A stretch of DNA of 64,000 nt from Morinoia aosen (taxonomy: Eukaryota; Arthropoda; Malacostraca; Amphipoda; Talitridae). The stretch lies in contig CM059575.1 of the NCBI GenBank assembly GCA_030386875.1, positions 54,218,859-54,282,858 of the forward strand, written 5' to 3'. The notes beneath the pieces are model-generated. The model saw only the letters and a program-made list of their open reading frames with translations, was not told the DNA's origin and searched no databases. The position numbers were made by a program, and so were the translations under genes. Below are positions 35,478 through 47,032 of this stretch, in pieces. The first letter of the stretch is position 1, and the number at the start of each line of letters is the position of its first letter.

Positions 35478-35976
35478 TCAAAAAAGTTTCCTTTTTCACA
35501 GCGGCGGGAAGATTGAGCGCGTCACAAAGCCAGTAAATTAACAATTTCTCTCCATGTATTTGGTTAGTACTATTTGGCTCCCAGTTTTTGGATTGAGTAA
35601 ATGTTTCTTTTAAAGTCAGCTGTTTGCCAGTAGACGAAGACGAATAGCTACAATCGGCAGTTTTACCACTGCTGCAGCCTAACTGTCTTTGTTGGTTTTC
35701 AATACATAGAAATTTAGTGTTTCTTCTTGTTCGTTTAATTTCTATTTTTCAATTCTTTTTCTCTGTTTGATTTTTCTTCATCTTCCAGGAATTAAACATT
35801 TTGTGTCAATTTTAGATGGCCCCATAAAGGTTTAGTTGAGAAAGTTCTCTGAGATGCAGCAGCCGCTCCTCGTCGTACATTTGCCTCACAAATGGTGCAC
35901 ACTGCAATTTCTAAGCCGATTTCCCCGATAAATAAAAGTAGTCCCATACTGCTAACGCTTTTCTTTTAGTCATTAT
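35478..35976. other. Unassigned, no gene seen
   Basis: T-rich sequence with no recognisable element. Confidence 0.5.
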
Positions 35977-36556
35977 AGCGGGTGTCCCACAAAAATGTCC
36001 CTGACTTTTTAATTGATGTTTTCGCTTTAAATTAACATTTTTAATTGTCTTTTTTTAAATGTAGCAATTTTTTTTTTAAAGAATTTGTGATTTTAAAAAC
36101 GTTTAATAACCACATTACATTGATCGATTTACTGAAAGGGGTAGTAAAACTAATTTTTCAAAGGAGAAATTTTTAAAACAAAATTGATATTCTTTCTTAT
36201 TTTGTACTTTCCAAAAGACCGAACAAACAAAAATTTTAAAAGTAACAAATGATATCCTGAGATAACGTTAAAATTAATAAAGCAATTTAGTATCCTTCGA
36301 TGTACCCTTCATTTCTCTCAAGGCAAGTATTATTTCTAGCCACCATTAAACGTAGAGTTTTGCGGATTATTTCACCGTTTTCTTTTAGTTCTTGAAGCAC
36401 TTCTTCAATTCGTCATCGAAGAACTCTTAACGATGGAGGTGATGTTTTGAAATCGCGTTGCTTTACAGTAGGTATTGGGAAATGATGAACAACACCAGGG
36501 TGGTTTTTAAGACTTTTCCTTTGAACAATTAAATTTTCTGCCTCTTTCAGTAAATC
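35977..36556 (-). pseudogene. Tc1/mariner-superfamily transposase tail with one terminal repeat
   Basis: On the minus strand the frame ending at 36287 reads GVVHHFPIPTVKQRDFK, then RVLR, a stop, RIEEVLQELKENGEIIRK, TLRLMVARNNTCLER and NEGYIEGY. This is the helical C-terminal tail of Tc1/mariner-type transposases, where RIEEV..., a conserved Arg-Cys stretch and a final GGxIE motif are usual. No catalytic motif is left. The sequence gggtgtcccacaaaaatgtcc at 35979 looks like the terminal repeat of the 3' end. The other end is missing. One in-frame TGA shows decay. Confidence 0.65.
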
Positions 36557-36620
36557 GATCCCTGTAAAGTGGTTATTAAACTATTTTTAAAAACTAAAAT
36601 TATTCGAAGAGGAAACAAAA

Positions 36621-36770
36621 ACCGGCCGAGGTAAATTTGATAACCTCGGCCCCGGCCCGGCCCCGGCCACGACAAATTTGTTGACCCCAGCCCCGGCCCC
36701 GGCCCCGGCCATGACAAATTTGTTGACCCCAGCCCCGGCCCCGGCCAAATTTTCAACCCCGGTCGGTCTA
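36621..36770. repeat. GC-rich CCCCGG-type minisatellite, second locus
   Basis: Two or three units contain ccccggccccggcc followed by a gacaaatttgttgacccc-type spacer. The block ends ccggtcggtcta, the reverse complement of the head of the block at 28441. GC content contrasts strongly with its surroundings. Confidence 0.88.
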
Positions 36771-37050
36771 TGGTGTCTGTAAGACGAGCAAGCAGCAAAC
36801 TGCGCATTATCATGAACTAGCGGACACGGCCCGTCAAAAACGACTGAAATCGATATTTTCTTTAACTAAATCATCCAGATGTGAATGACGAACAAATATA
36901 TCCATCCTATAACAGAACCCGCGATTGAAATACTTTTGTACTTGTGCAACGTTGAAACTCGTATCCACAGATTCGGTCATTAAGCATCTTTGAAACGCGA
37001 CAGAGAGGCACACCAACCAACCAAGCAAGCCAGAAATATTTATTATTATA

Positions 37051-37248
37051 CAGTATGTCCCACAAAAACCCGAACCGAGTATTTATTTTCCCGTATCAGT
37101 AATACCATCATAAGAATACCATAAGCATTTAATTTCTAAGAAAATTAACCTTCAAAATTAATCTATAGAAATAGCATTACTGATGATGTTGGTATTACTG
37201 GTATTGGAAAATAAATTCTCGGTTCGGGTTTTTGTGGGACATACCGTG
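37051..37248. mobile_element. MITE-like foldback element, 198 bp
   Basis: The left end cagtatgtcccacaaaaacc and the right end (to cataccgtg, 37248) are inverted repeats of about 60 bp with few mismatches, enclosing about 70 bp. TA lies on the left; the right flank is CA, so a TA duplication may have mutated. The gtcccacaaaaa motif is shared with the terminal repeat at 35979, so a related transposase may have mobilised it. Confidence 0.8.
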
Positions 37249-38153
37249 CAGGGGATACTGTATAAAGTACCAATTTCGACACAATAATGTAGTAGTAGTA
37301 ACATTGGTTTGCTAGCGCTTCAGTTACTTAACTATGTCGCATCGAAGGTCGCATAATTTAATAAGTATCAGACCTTTCCAGTGTACCACATGTGACGAAC
37401 ATCAATATTATTTGAACGTCAAAATTATATGAACACCAGGATTATAATTACAACTCAATCTACACAATAATCGACGCTCTTCCCGTAATGGTCACAATTT
37501 ATACCTGAAAACTTTTTTAATTGGACTCTCTTTTGAGATCTCTATTTTGTATAAATATGACAGGAAAAAATGTCGATCAATCTAATTGTATATGAACATC
37601 ATATAAATAAATAAAGCAGAAATTTCTGTCGAGAATGTAGCGTCCAGGTATCCAGTTGACTAGGTGGCAGTTGGGACGGACACGCCATCCGAACACGTGA
37701 ACTACAAGTGTACTTATCATACGTAGCGGGAGTGGATGGGAAATTATTTTGAGCTCCTCAAGGAAAAATAGGAACAAGTGAATTAGAAGCGCATGAAAGC
37801 TTTCCATATGATTGATTAATTGCTGTCAAATGAATATCTATTTATTTACGTATTTCTGTTGTACTCATACAAGTGCGATAGTTTGGTTCGTACGCTTGGT
37901 TGTATGGCTCACACAGGCGTTCACGCTCTACTTTCACCAATGACACGAGGCTAAGCTCAACACTGTGCTCTTAGAAATAAGGTGGCGGAAAATTAAAATT
38001 TTTAATGGCGCGCAATGCAGCAGTTGAGCACCTTAATCTGAAAATGAATTATATTTGGCTGCCACAAGTGATTCCTTCAATATCAAATTCACAGCACATG
38101 AACAGATGTACTGCTGAACATGTTTTGATCAACATATTTAGGAGTCTTTCTAG
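37249..38153. other. Unassigned, no gene seen
   Basis: AT-rich. Short open frames lack any recognisable motif. Confidence 0.5.
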
Positions 38154-38349
38154 TAGAGGTTCTCAAAGTGGGGTCCGCGTACCTCCAGGGGTCCGTGACA
38201 CTTTAACAGTGGGTCCGCAAAATTATACGAATTGAACAGTGGATGCATATATATATTCCTGAAGGGAACACATGTGAGGGGCTCCACCGCTTAGTTCTAT
38301 AACAAAAGTGGTCCTTGGCTGAAAAAAGTTTGAGAACCCTCCTGCTCTA
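38154..38349. mobile_element. hAT-like MITE, 196 bp
   Basis: It begins tagaggttctcaaagtgggg and ends tttgagaaccctcctgctct(a), giving imperfect inverted termini. The interior has ggggtccgtgacactttaac and gtggtccttggctg, which match a short non-autonomous hAT family I recall as widespread in animals. No transposase is present. An 8-bp target duplication is not clear, so the copy is likely old. Confidence 0.7.
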
Positions 38350-39966
38350 AAGCATAGATGCAATTACAAACTTGGTCAAATCTACTTGAAAAATACAAAT
38401 TTCTGCTGCACGCGTAAGACAATAAGAGTTTACTCAACATATTATGTACAGGAGGTACAGATATATCACTGGCTGGAAATAAGCACTCACGTCAGAGGGC
38501 CCTAGAACGCAGTTCAATAACAGTCAGTTAATCGGACACTTGTGAAAGAAATCGACAAAAATTGTTCAAATTTCACTCAGTTGAAGTATGGCGCTAAAAA
38601 TCTGGAGCAGACCTCGTCCTCTACACCGAGCGAAAAGAGCTGGGCTCCCGGCACTGAGCACATTGTGTCCATTGCTTGCTCGTTGATGATGGATATTGCA
38701 TCTAGATTATAGAATCTGTATGATAATTTTACTTTCAACTTCAAAAAATATGAAAATTATTTAATGCATGACTTAATATCGGGTTAGTTTCAGTTCATTG
38801 ACTGTGTAGTTACTCAAGATTTACATGTCAAATAATATTTTCATGAAAAAAACATTGTGAAAAAAGTTTGGAAGATCGTCGAGGTATTAAAGAAAATTTG
38901 ACACTATTATGCTTTCATGTTTTGTTAGTTCTGCACCGACAAGTGGTCACTCCGTCATAATTAAGGAAGTGCGATAAAATTTGACCGTTTCCGGACAAAG
39001 TCACATGCCAACTACATCGAGCTACTGACGATGCACACTTTACTTTTTTGATCATCGTAGAGTATAGTAAAATTGTCATACTCTTTTACCGCTCTCGAAA
39101 TCAGAAAAATTATTCAGTCATGCCCATCTGAAAAACCGACAGCAATAAACCAGGCCATAAAAATAACGACACCTGATTGTTGCAGCAGAAGACAGTGTTG
39201 CTTCAAACGCCAACAATCGATGACCAGAAAATTTATGACACCAGCGTACACAATCGCACAACCAAACGACCGCTCAGACATTCTTTATCATCTATTGTGA
39301 GCAGCGCAAGGAGTCGTCAGTCGTCGTGCTCAAGACAGCTGTTCATCAATGAGAAGGAAAATAAAAATAAAAACAGTTTATTTCCAATAAAGTTGAAACA
39401 TTACCTATGTTAACTTGTGAGGCTCATATTATACAGCACCCAGAGGGAGGTAAGGGACTCGCACTGCACATAACTCTAGGGCATGTCGTTTGAAGGAAGT
39501 CATGGCAGCGAGCGGCACCTTGAAGAGGAGCTGAAAGGCTTATTTCAGGACGAATGTCAATCTCAAGTATATATTAATATTAACACATACGTTCATGTTT
39601 GATTTTTAAAAGAATCAATTCTCCTTTTACTTTTGGATATCATAAACGTTCTGAAGGAGGACTGAAATGGAATCAGTTTTGAGTTCGTTATAATTATAAA
39701 GAAGAGGAACGAGAAAAAAATAAATCTGTACAAAAATGAGTGAATTTAAAATAAGTTATTGTAAAAATTTATTCAATTACTCTGCTGGAAATTTCTCCGT
39801 GAAATAAACTTGGCAGGCACCTTCAGTAATTGGCACAGGAAATAAAGATGACACCATAACATTCAATGGAATTATGATGGTGGCAAAATGACCAACCAAA
39901 TCGATGCTTGTCTCTGAGGTATCTGTACACGAACTCAATCTCACGGCGTAATCGGGCCATTAAATC
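38350..39966. other. Unassigned, no gene seen
   Basis: No recognisable protein or repeat. Open frames are short and without motifs. Confidence 0.5.
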
Positions 39967-40434
39967 ATGGAGGCCTATTTCGACGCTCTGATGAGCACCG
40001 TGCTGATGCTGCTGATTGTCGTGGCTCGTGAATGTGCCTTAGCTGGCATTATAGAAAACTTGATAGGAGTGGGTCAAAGATTTACTGTAGTAAAATTAAT
40101 GCCAATTTTCATTCAAAGGAAAATTATCTGCTCATCCACAAGCGTTGTTCTTAATAATGGCACAATCAGTTTTAATTACAGCAGTGCTCATCGTGCACCT
40201 CAGGTCAATCTAATCTTTCATCAAATACTCCTACTCGAGGGGGTAGTATTATATCCTACTCATACCTGCACATGCCTTATTATTTTCTACCTCAAAAGCA
40301 ATGCTAAAGTACGAGCTTTTACTTGTGTACTGACTTTTCTTTACTTCTTATCGGCCGAGTTACATCGAAAACATAGTGACTACTTTACGACTAGGTGCAG
40401 CCTAGCAAGACCATACTATGCACACAATGTATGA
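39967..40434 (+). CDS. Hypothetical open frame, 155 aa, unrecognised
   Basis: The frame runs from ATG at 39967 to a TGA just after YYAHNV. It starts with a hydrophobic stretch (STVLMLLIVVA) and has a second one near the end (VLTFLYFLSA), with cysteines scattered between. I do not recognise it. It is one of the longest frames not explained by a transposon, but codon use shows no clear bias and no neighbouring exon is evident. Chance is the simpler reading. Confidence 0.15.
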   Translation: MEAYFDALMSTVLMLLIVVARECALAGIIENLIGVGQRFTVVKLMPIFIQRKIICSSTSVVLNNGTISFNYSSAHRAPQVNLIFHQILLLEGVVLYPTHTCTCLIIFYLKSNAKVRAFTCVLTFLYFLSAELHRKHSDYFTTRCSLARPYYAHNV

Positions 40435-42132
40435 AAGAGTACGGCAAGTTAAAGTGAAACTCATTCTCAGCATCTGAGTTACTTCTCGCCCCACGTAGTT
40501 TGATGGAAGTTATGCTGCTGGTAAAAAGATCAGACCTACTTATGAGTAAATTTATCTAGTGATTATTTCTCAGGAGCATCAGGAGCACGGGGACGTTGTA
40601 CCTAATCTTCGTAGAATATGTTCAGTTTCGTTGAAAAAGAAAATTAAAAAGGAAACCGTTTTCGTTGCAAAAAGATTTTTAAAGAAGTATGGAAAATGGA
40701 AATAGCTCAAAACTTCGGTCACAGTAGAGCTAATGATCAATTCACAAGACTTGGCGTAGAATGGCTACGTACGAACAGGAGGTGATTCGGTCCAACATTG
40801 TGCCGTACAGGAGCGGGAAAACGTTTCAAAACCAAACAAAGAAAGTTTCAAGTCAGAGGGCTGCTCCATTTCTTTGTAGTAGAAAGTCCCTACGCCTTTA
40901 GTCGTTCCCCGATGGCAGTTATGGTCAAAGCCATCAATTTAGTAACCAAATTGTTCCCAGAACTGACACAGCAGCCCATTCCAATGGATGATGGACTTCG
41001 GCTGAATATATTGGTGTACGGTGAAGACAAGCGTAACATAGACCAAAAGACAAATTGCCTTCTTGCTCAAACACAAACAGCTTCCAATCACCCCGTTCAA
41101 TCCATTGAGGTTCGTGACAAATTCTAAGCATAATATGACGCTTCAATCAAGATTTACTTCATATTTTCTTTTGAATATAAAAATAACTTCTTGCTCGATA
41201 CTCAGACACGAATATAGCTGATATCTATCATAACGGGAGTCTTTTCAATGCAACAAGTTCACAAGTGATGAACTTTATTTTTTTGCCCTTTTTCATAAGT
41301 TAAACTTAAACAAAAAAATGTCTTAAAATACTGCTCTCCAAGTAGTAGACATTATTGGTCAAAATCTAAACCTCGTCTCTGGGCCTAACACAAACTACCA
41401 TGTGTTTTTATGGAGCTTTCTCGGCTTATCAAGTTGAACACTTAGTTCAGCAAGCGGATTTATTAATGTACTACAGAATTATTAATTCGCCAGTCTTGAA
41501 GACATATATAAGTTGAATGGTATGTCCAGGAATCGATGTGACTAGTTTTTCCTTGTCGAGCACAACAACCGCGATGGCGTTGCTGGTCAGAAAAGATAGA
41601 AGTCTAATAAGCTGCACATGTGCATTGCGGAAGTTGTGTGTGTCTGAGCGTACACTGCGCAGTTGTCGAGTGCTGAACTGTCGTTTCTCCTCGCGTTTGG
41701 AATTTGAAATGGAGTTCATTTTTCGTCGCTATTGGACTTTTAAATAAAGAACACCAACAAACAATTTGTATGCAATTAAGTTTTGTTTTAAAATCGGGAA
41801 AGTCGGGAGTTGACACGCTAGCGAAGCTCCAAAAGGCTTAAAGGAAAAAATCACCAAAGCTGGTTACAGCTGGATGAAATTGTTGAAGAGTTCAGAAAAA
41901 ATGCTACTCGTAAGTGCGAACGATATTCTAGGCGACCCTGAACAAGCTAAAAAGCAGAAAATGCAGACGAAGTGACGAAGTCATCTTTGCCTCCTCTAAG
42001 TAAGTAGAACGTACGCCTGGAAGCAAATCCGTCTGGAGACTGCTATACCGATCAACGTTCGAGAGTTCAAATCGTAGAAATGATGGGACTTGCAAACAAG
42101 ATCGTATGCAAAAGATCATGTCGAAAGATTTA
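40435..42132. other. Unassigned, no gene seen
   Basis: Several frames of 70 to 110 codons (for example 40798-41127 plus) have no recognisable motif and overlap frames on the other strand. Confidence 0.5.
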
Positions 42133-42609
42133 CTAACACACGTGTTCACGAAAAAGGATCCTTCCAGTGTCCTCCATTACGGCAAGGTACCGCACCTGAC
42201 ATTCTTGAAGATAAGTGTGCTCTGGCAAAGCACTACGTCGCAGCGCTGCCGAGCTCTCTGTAGCTGTAAACTGGCGCCACCCGACTTCTTTTAGTGCTCT
42301 TGGTTTAAACCTAACCTGAAAATACACAATTTTGACACCATAAATAGGGCAAACGCAGCCAAGACTCACACTTTTAAGGACGTTGTGGTTGCTGCGTATT
42401 GCAAACCCCCATACAAACTGGATAGACTCATAATAAAGTCTCGGCGTGCAAGCGATTAATTTTGAAAAAATTAAAATGTATTCGCTTTTACGTTTAAAAC
42501 GGTAATTTCCTGGACGCACTTTTCTGACAGGCTGCCAGTTCAGACGGTGAATGCTCATTATTATGAAATGGCCGTGAAGCGTTTCCAGAAAGTTAACATA
42601 GGCACTCAT
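42133..42609 (-). CDS. Hypothetical open frame, 158 aa, unrecognised
   Basis: A minus-strand frame with no known motif. It begins MSAYVNFLETLHGHF and ends FREHVC. It overlaps shorter plus-strand frames, and nothing favours one strand. It is listed only because of its length in an AT-rich region. Confidence that it is a gene is low. Confidence 0.12.
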   Translation of the reverse strand: MSAYVNFLETLHGHFIIMSIHRLNWQPVRKVRPGNYRFKRKSEYILIFSKLIACTPRLYYESIQFVWGFAIRSNHNVLKSVSLGCVCPIYGVKIVYFQVRFKPRALKEVGWRQFTATESSAALRRSALPEHTYLQECQVRYLAVMEDTGRILFREHVC

Positions 42610-44811
42610 GGTGCCTTAACGCACGTAACCAATTTAATGACAACTAAACATGACTCCGCCGCCTCTTTGTTGTTAGCCCCTCAGCCAGAAAACACTGAAA
42701 GCATTTTCTCACGCCGACCCTGGCTCCACTCACACGGTTTATCAAAAGATGCTCGTTATTCGTCGACAAAAACTCCTGTATGAGAGTCTTTCTTCGTTTC
42801 CCGGAACCCATTCAAGATTTATCTTCGTTAGTTTTCTCATATGGAGGCAGGTGTTCAGCAGTCAACACTGGTGCAAATTGTGCAGAATTCGGAACGTGAT
42901 GATAGCTGGAGATACCTAAAGATGTGTTAAAATTTGCTCTTTATCCTATCTTTTGGTTCGGCCTTTGAATGCCAGTTTTCGGAAGTATGTTATCTTTGCC
43001 TTGTTTTACAAAATTTTATGTATGACGATTGATAGTATGGTAGTCATTGCTTGTGAAAAATAAAAACGGAAACTAAAGCAATTATTAAGTTAAAACTTCA
43101 TAGGATTGAGTTGAAAGTAGGAAAATTTCATGGTTTTACTCTATTATAAAGTTCATCCACTAACTTTCACTTTCAAAATGAATACAAATCTAAAAACTTG
43201 GTTGAAGCAGTAGCGGCTTGTCGAATTTTTCTCACTGTTTAGTCGACGAATTCTTTTAAATCTTCAATTGTGGATGGCTTTTGTTAGAGGACAACAAATT
43301 TCATATCTTCATAGGCCGAAACAGTGTTCCAGCGAATGTCTTTCATGTTTATCGAATACATTTTCTGAAGCTTGTCTGACCGAACGAAAAAGGCTTGGCC
43401 GAGCTTTGACTTTAGTCGCCTGGACATTTTGGAGATGTGAAATTCATTATTCACTTCATTGATTTTTTTCTTTGAGTTTTTTAGTCTCCCTTAAGTTCTA
43501 CTTAAGGGAGTCTCTTTAGTCAGAACTTAACTTCAGTTACGATTTCCAGTCTGATTTAAAATAATTTCGATCTTTTGGTCAGCTAAAACTCGAAGATAAA
43601 CTTTCAAAACTAGGTGCAAGAAGATAATAAAGTAAAAGCTGCACAGCGCTATACTATGATTTTTTCAACATATTGGGTCAAAAGACATATTTTTTGTTCT
43701 TAATTTTAATTCACTGATAGAAAGAAATGGCATTATCGTGACAGCTTTGTTCTCGTAGTGATCGGATGAACATTCTGCTATGATACCATCATGAACAAAA
43801 TTCACTCCTCAACATTTGAGCATAGTTATTATTACACCAAAATATTGACAACTATTATTGTATACAACACTATCGCACTTCTATCGCCGGCCACACAGCA
43901 GCTGTGTGAGCCTGAGGCACCTGCGGCATTGAATGCCGTATTTGGGCTGCGGCCGGTCGCGCATGGGACGAAGTGTGCTGGTCGTGCAGTGTTCTCCATG
44001 TGTTGCTTGGTTGGTTGATAAAGTACGGGCAACTGCTGATAAAAGCGCTGATAAAAGAGCCTAAGAATTCATCAAAATCTCGAGAGAGCTATGAAATATC
44101 ATTCACGTGCTAGAAGTAGAAAACGTGCGCCTGTGTGTTTTGTTATCATTTTCCATTACTAGTTTTTCGATGTCACTTAAGTTATCCACGCAATCAAAAT
44201 TTAGTTTGAAAATTATCTATATATGCTCCAGCATATGCTCCAGGAGCATAATATTTGCATATGCTCCAGAAGCAAAGCCATTACCATCCAGAAATTGCAA
44301 GATCTTGATTAGAAGGGCAATGATAGAAGCGTGCAGATTTAGCTCCCAGCGATCATGTAAACCCTAAAATACTGACGCACTTACACTCGATAGTCCCGAC
44401 ACAGGGGAATTAATTGATAATGAATACATGTTTCCACCCGTTGAAGTGTATCCTGAGGATTGAATGGCTACTTGAATTGAAAGAAATTATAACAACCCGG
44501 TTCCCAGTACTTAAAAATGGGAACATTGGTTGAAGGATTGAACTGAGGAACACACACTTTTGGTTGCATGTGTTCTGATACTTGATTCTAGTGGATTTAA
44601 GGTCACTGATTCTGAAAATGGCCTTTGTTTGTGAAGATCAGGTCAAATTTTCATGCTACATGGACGTGTTTTCATTTTAATAAAAAAAAAATTACTAAAT
44701 CTATGAGTACAGAGCTGGAAAATGAAACCGTATCACTAAAAGAAGTGTTCATGAATTTTTACATTTTTCAGAAAGCTGTTTAAGGAAAAATGGCTTCTTA
44801 ATCAAGTAAAA
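42610..44811. other. Unassigned, with a small local repeat
   Basis: No gene recognised. Three near-copies of atatgctccag occur at 44220-44272. A GC-richer patch lies at 43885-43990. A tcccttaagttctacttaaggga hairpin-like sequence lies near 43488-43510. Confidence 0.5.
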
Positions 44812-46240
44812 GAAAATACGTGACGCGTCCGGATGCGTTCTGCTACATCATATGCGGTACATTCACAGCTCCAAAGCAAAGAAGAAACATTAAAGGATTT
44901 GTGAAGTGAGCTTACTTTTCTTCAGTTCAAGTGAAACTCGGAGATCAAGACACACCTTGGGCACCACTTCAGGTATGTATGTCATTCCTCGAAGACAATT
45001 TACGCCAATGAACTACAGGAAAAAATTAAATACGGCATTCCGATTATTTGACGTGAGGCGCGAGACCGTGTCACAGGCTGTTATTTCTGCCTTACTGGTG
45101 TTGTTGATTTTACTCGTAAATCTCGTCAGCTGCAGAACTCAGTGATTTAGTTCGAGATCTGGGTTTGTCTAAAAAGCTGTAAGAATTGTTGGCATCACAA
45201 TAAAAATATAAAAACTGGCTTTGAATGGACGCAAAGGGAACATTCTATCGCAGCAGAGGAGACAACCTCCTACAGTTTTTTTATTCTAAATTTAATTTCG
45301 TCTACTGTTCTGATATTCCTGGATTAGGTACCGCGATGGGAGCTACAGATTATGATCCGAAAGAGTGGCGGAGTCTGAAATTTGTTTTATTACATATAGG
45401 CAACATCTTTGGCGCAATACCCATATAACACGAAGTACACTAGAAAGAAAAATATGAACACATCAAAAAAGTAGCCACTAAAATAGGAGAACACAAACGG
45501 ATCTTTTGTGTTGATCTAAAAGCGGTAACTTTTTTTGTTAAGACAGGAAAGTAGCTACTCAAAATTCTCTTGCTTTCTGGGCCTTTGGAACAGCAGAGCT
45601 AAAGACAGACACTTGATTCAGAAGGAATGGTCACTTAGAAAAAGCTAATTACAATGTTAGGGAAAAGAACATGATTCACGAACCCCTAGTGGACCGTGGA
45701 AAATAGTTTTTTCCGACCCTTTATATCAAGCTAGGCCTTATGAAACAGTTCGTCAAGGCGCTGACAGTTTCAAGTATTTGTGGGACGCGTTCCCCGGTGT
45801 AACGACCGAAAAACTCAAAGCAGGTATTTTTGACGGCCCTCAAATTAGGAAGCTGATTGAAGACTCGATTTATGACTGATGAGAAAAATTTCTCATTCAT
45901 TTCTGTCGTAAGGAACTTTCTTGGAAACAGGAAATCAAAGGAATATAAACAGATAGTTGAACCTTTATTGGAAAGTTTCCAGGTGTTAGGTAGCAACGCG
46001 ACCATTAAGACGCATTTCGTGAAGAGTAATATTGAATCATTTCCGGTAAACTTGGTGGACGTGAGTGATGAGCAGGGTGAACGCTTTCACCAGGATATCA
46101 AAATCATAGAAGATAGATATCAAGGTTGCTAAGACATAGGTCGACTATAGCCGGAGCATTCAGAGAGACTGCACAGGGAAGTGTATTCGAGACGGTCCAT
46201 TAAAAGCAAGTTACTTCCGGGAAAAATCTGTCATTCTTCG
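44812..46240 (+). pseudogene. Relic of a multicopy uncharacterised protein family (HQDI/RYQG family)
   Basis: Broken plus frames, read in order, give RPDAFCYI, CGTFTAPKQRRNIKGFVK, VKLGDQDTPWAPL, CYFCLTGVVDFTRKSRQ, DLVRDLGLSKKL, TFYRSRGDNLLQFF, FVYCSDIPGL and YDPKEWRSLKFVLLHIGN. They continue YEHIKKVATKIG, KEWSLRKANYNVREKN, YIKLGLMKQFVKAL, IFDGPQIRKLIEDS, NFLGNRKSKEYKQIVE, SDEQGERFHQDIKIIEDRYQG. I recognise this order as a protein repeated many times in arthropod and cnidarian genomes, length roughly 500-600 residues, but I know no established function. Cysteine pairs suggest a zinc-binding N-terminus. At least six frame changes or stops are present. Mariner copy 2 lies 45 bp downstream. Confidence 0.75.
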
Positions 46241-46284
46241 CAAAAGCAACTGATGAATCCACAATGTGTTTGCCAAGGTATGTA

Positions 46285-47032
46285 CGAGGCCTGTCTAAAA
46301 AGTATCCGACCTTTGGCCAGAAAAAATATTTCGAATACCTGTCGGAGTTGGGACCCTAATCCCCTTCAAAGTATGCCCCTTGTGCTTGCACACACTTAGC
46401 CCACCGATCCTTCCACTGCTGGAAACACCTCTGGTAGTTTTTTTTTAGAATGGTGTTCAGCTCCATCGTCGCATTGCCTGTTTGACTCCTTCGATGCTGA
46501 CTGTTTTCTTTGATGTCCGTGGAATTGTGCATCACGAATACGCACCGGAAGGACAAACAGTGACAAAGGAGTACTATCAGGATGTTCTCCGGCGACTTCG
46601 TGATGCAGTTCGGCGCAAAAGACCAGACATGTGGACTGCGAACAACTGGCACTTGCATCACGACAACGCGCCCGCACATTCATCCCATTTGATCCGCAAT
46701 TTCTTGGCCAAACATGGAATTACGACCGTTCGCCAACCTCCCTACTCTCCAGACCTGGCTCCTTGCGACTTCTGGTTGTTTCCAAAATTGAAGACACCAC
46801 TGAAAGGATCCCGTTTTGAGAGTAGAGAAGAGATAATGCGGAACGCGACGACAGAGCTGAACACCATTCCAAAAGAAGACTTCCAGAGGTGTTTCCGGCA
46901 GTGGAAGGATCGGTGGGCTAAGTGTGTGGAAGCACAAGGAGCCTACTTTGAAGGGGATTAGGGTCCCAACCCCGTCAGGTTGTTGAAGTATTTTTTCTGG
47001 CCAAAGGTCGGATACTTTTTCGACAGGCCTCG
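46285..47032 (+). mobile_element. Defective DD34D mariner, copy 2 (748 bp)
   Basis: Same length, ends and interior as the element at 13656-14403, with TA on both sides (46283-84 and 47033-34). I found no base difference by eye, and all open frames translate identically at a constant offset of 32629. It lies just downstream of the protein-family relic and not in a TA microsatellite, so the two copies are separate insertions and not parts of one duplicated block. Confidence 0.95.
46482..46961 (+). pseudogene. Mariner transposase, C-terminal fragment, copy 2
   Basis: The same 159-residue fragment as at 13853-14332, with HDNAPAH and YSPDLAPCD motifs and the GAYFEGD end. It lacks the DNA-binding domains and the first catalytic Asp. 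It would be inactive as a nuclease. Confidence 0.93.
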
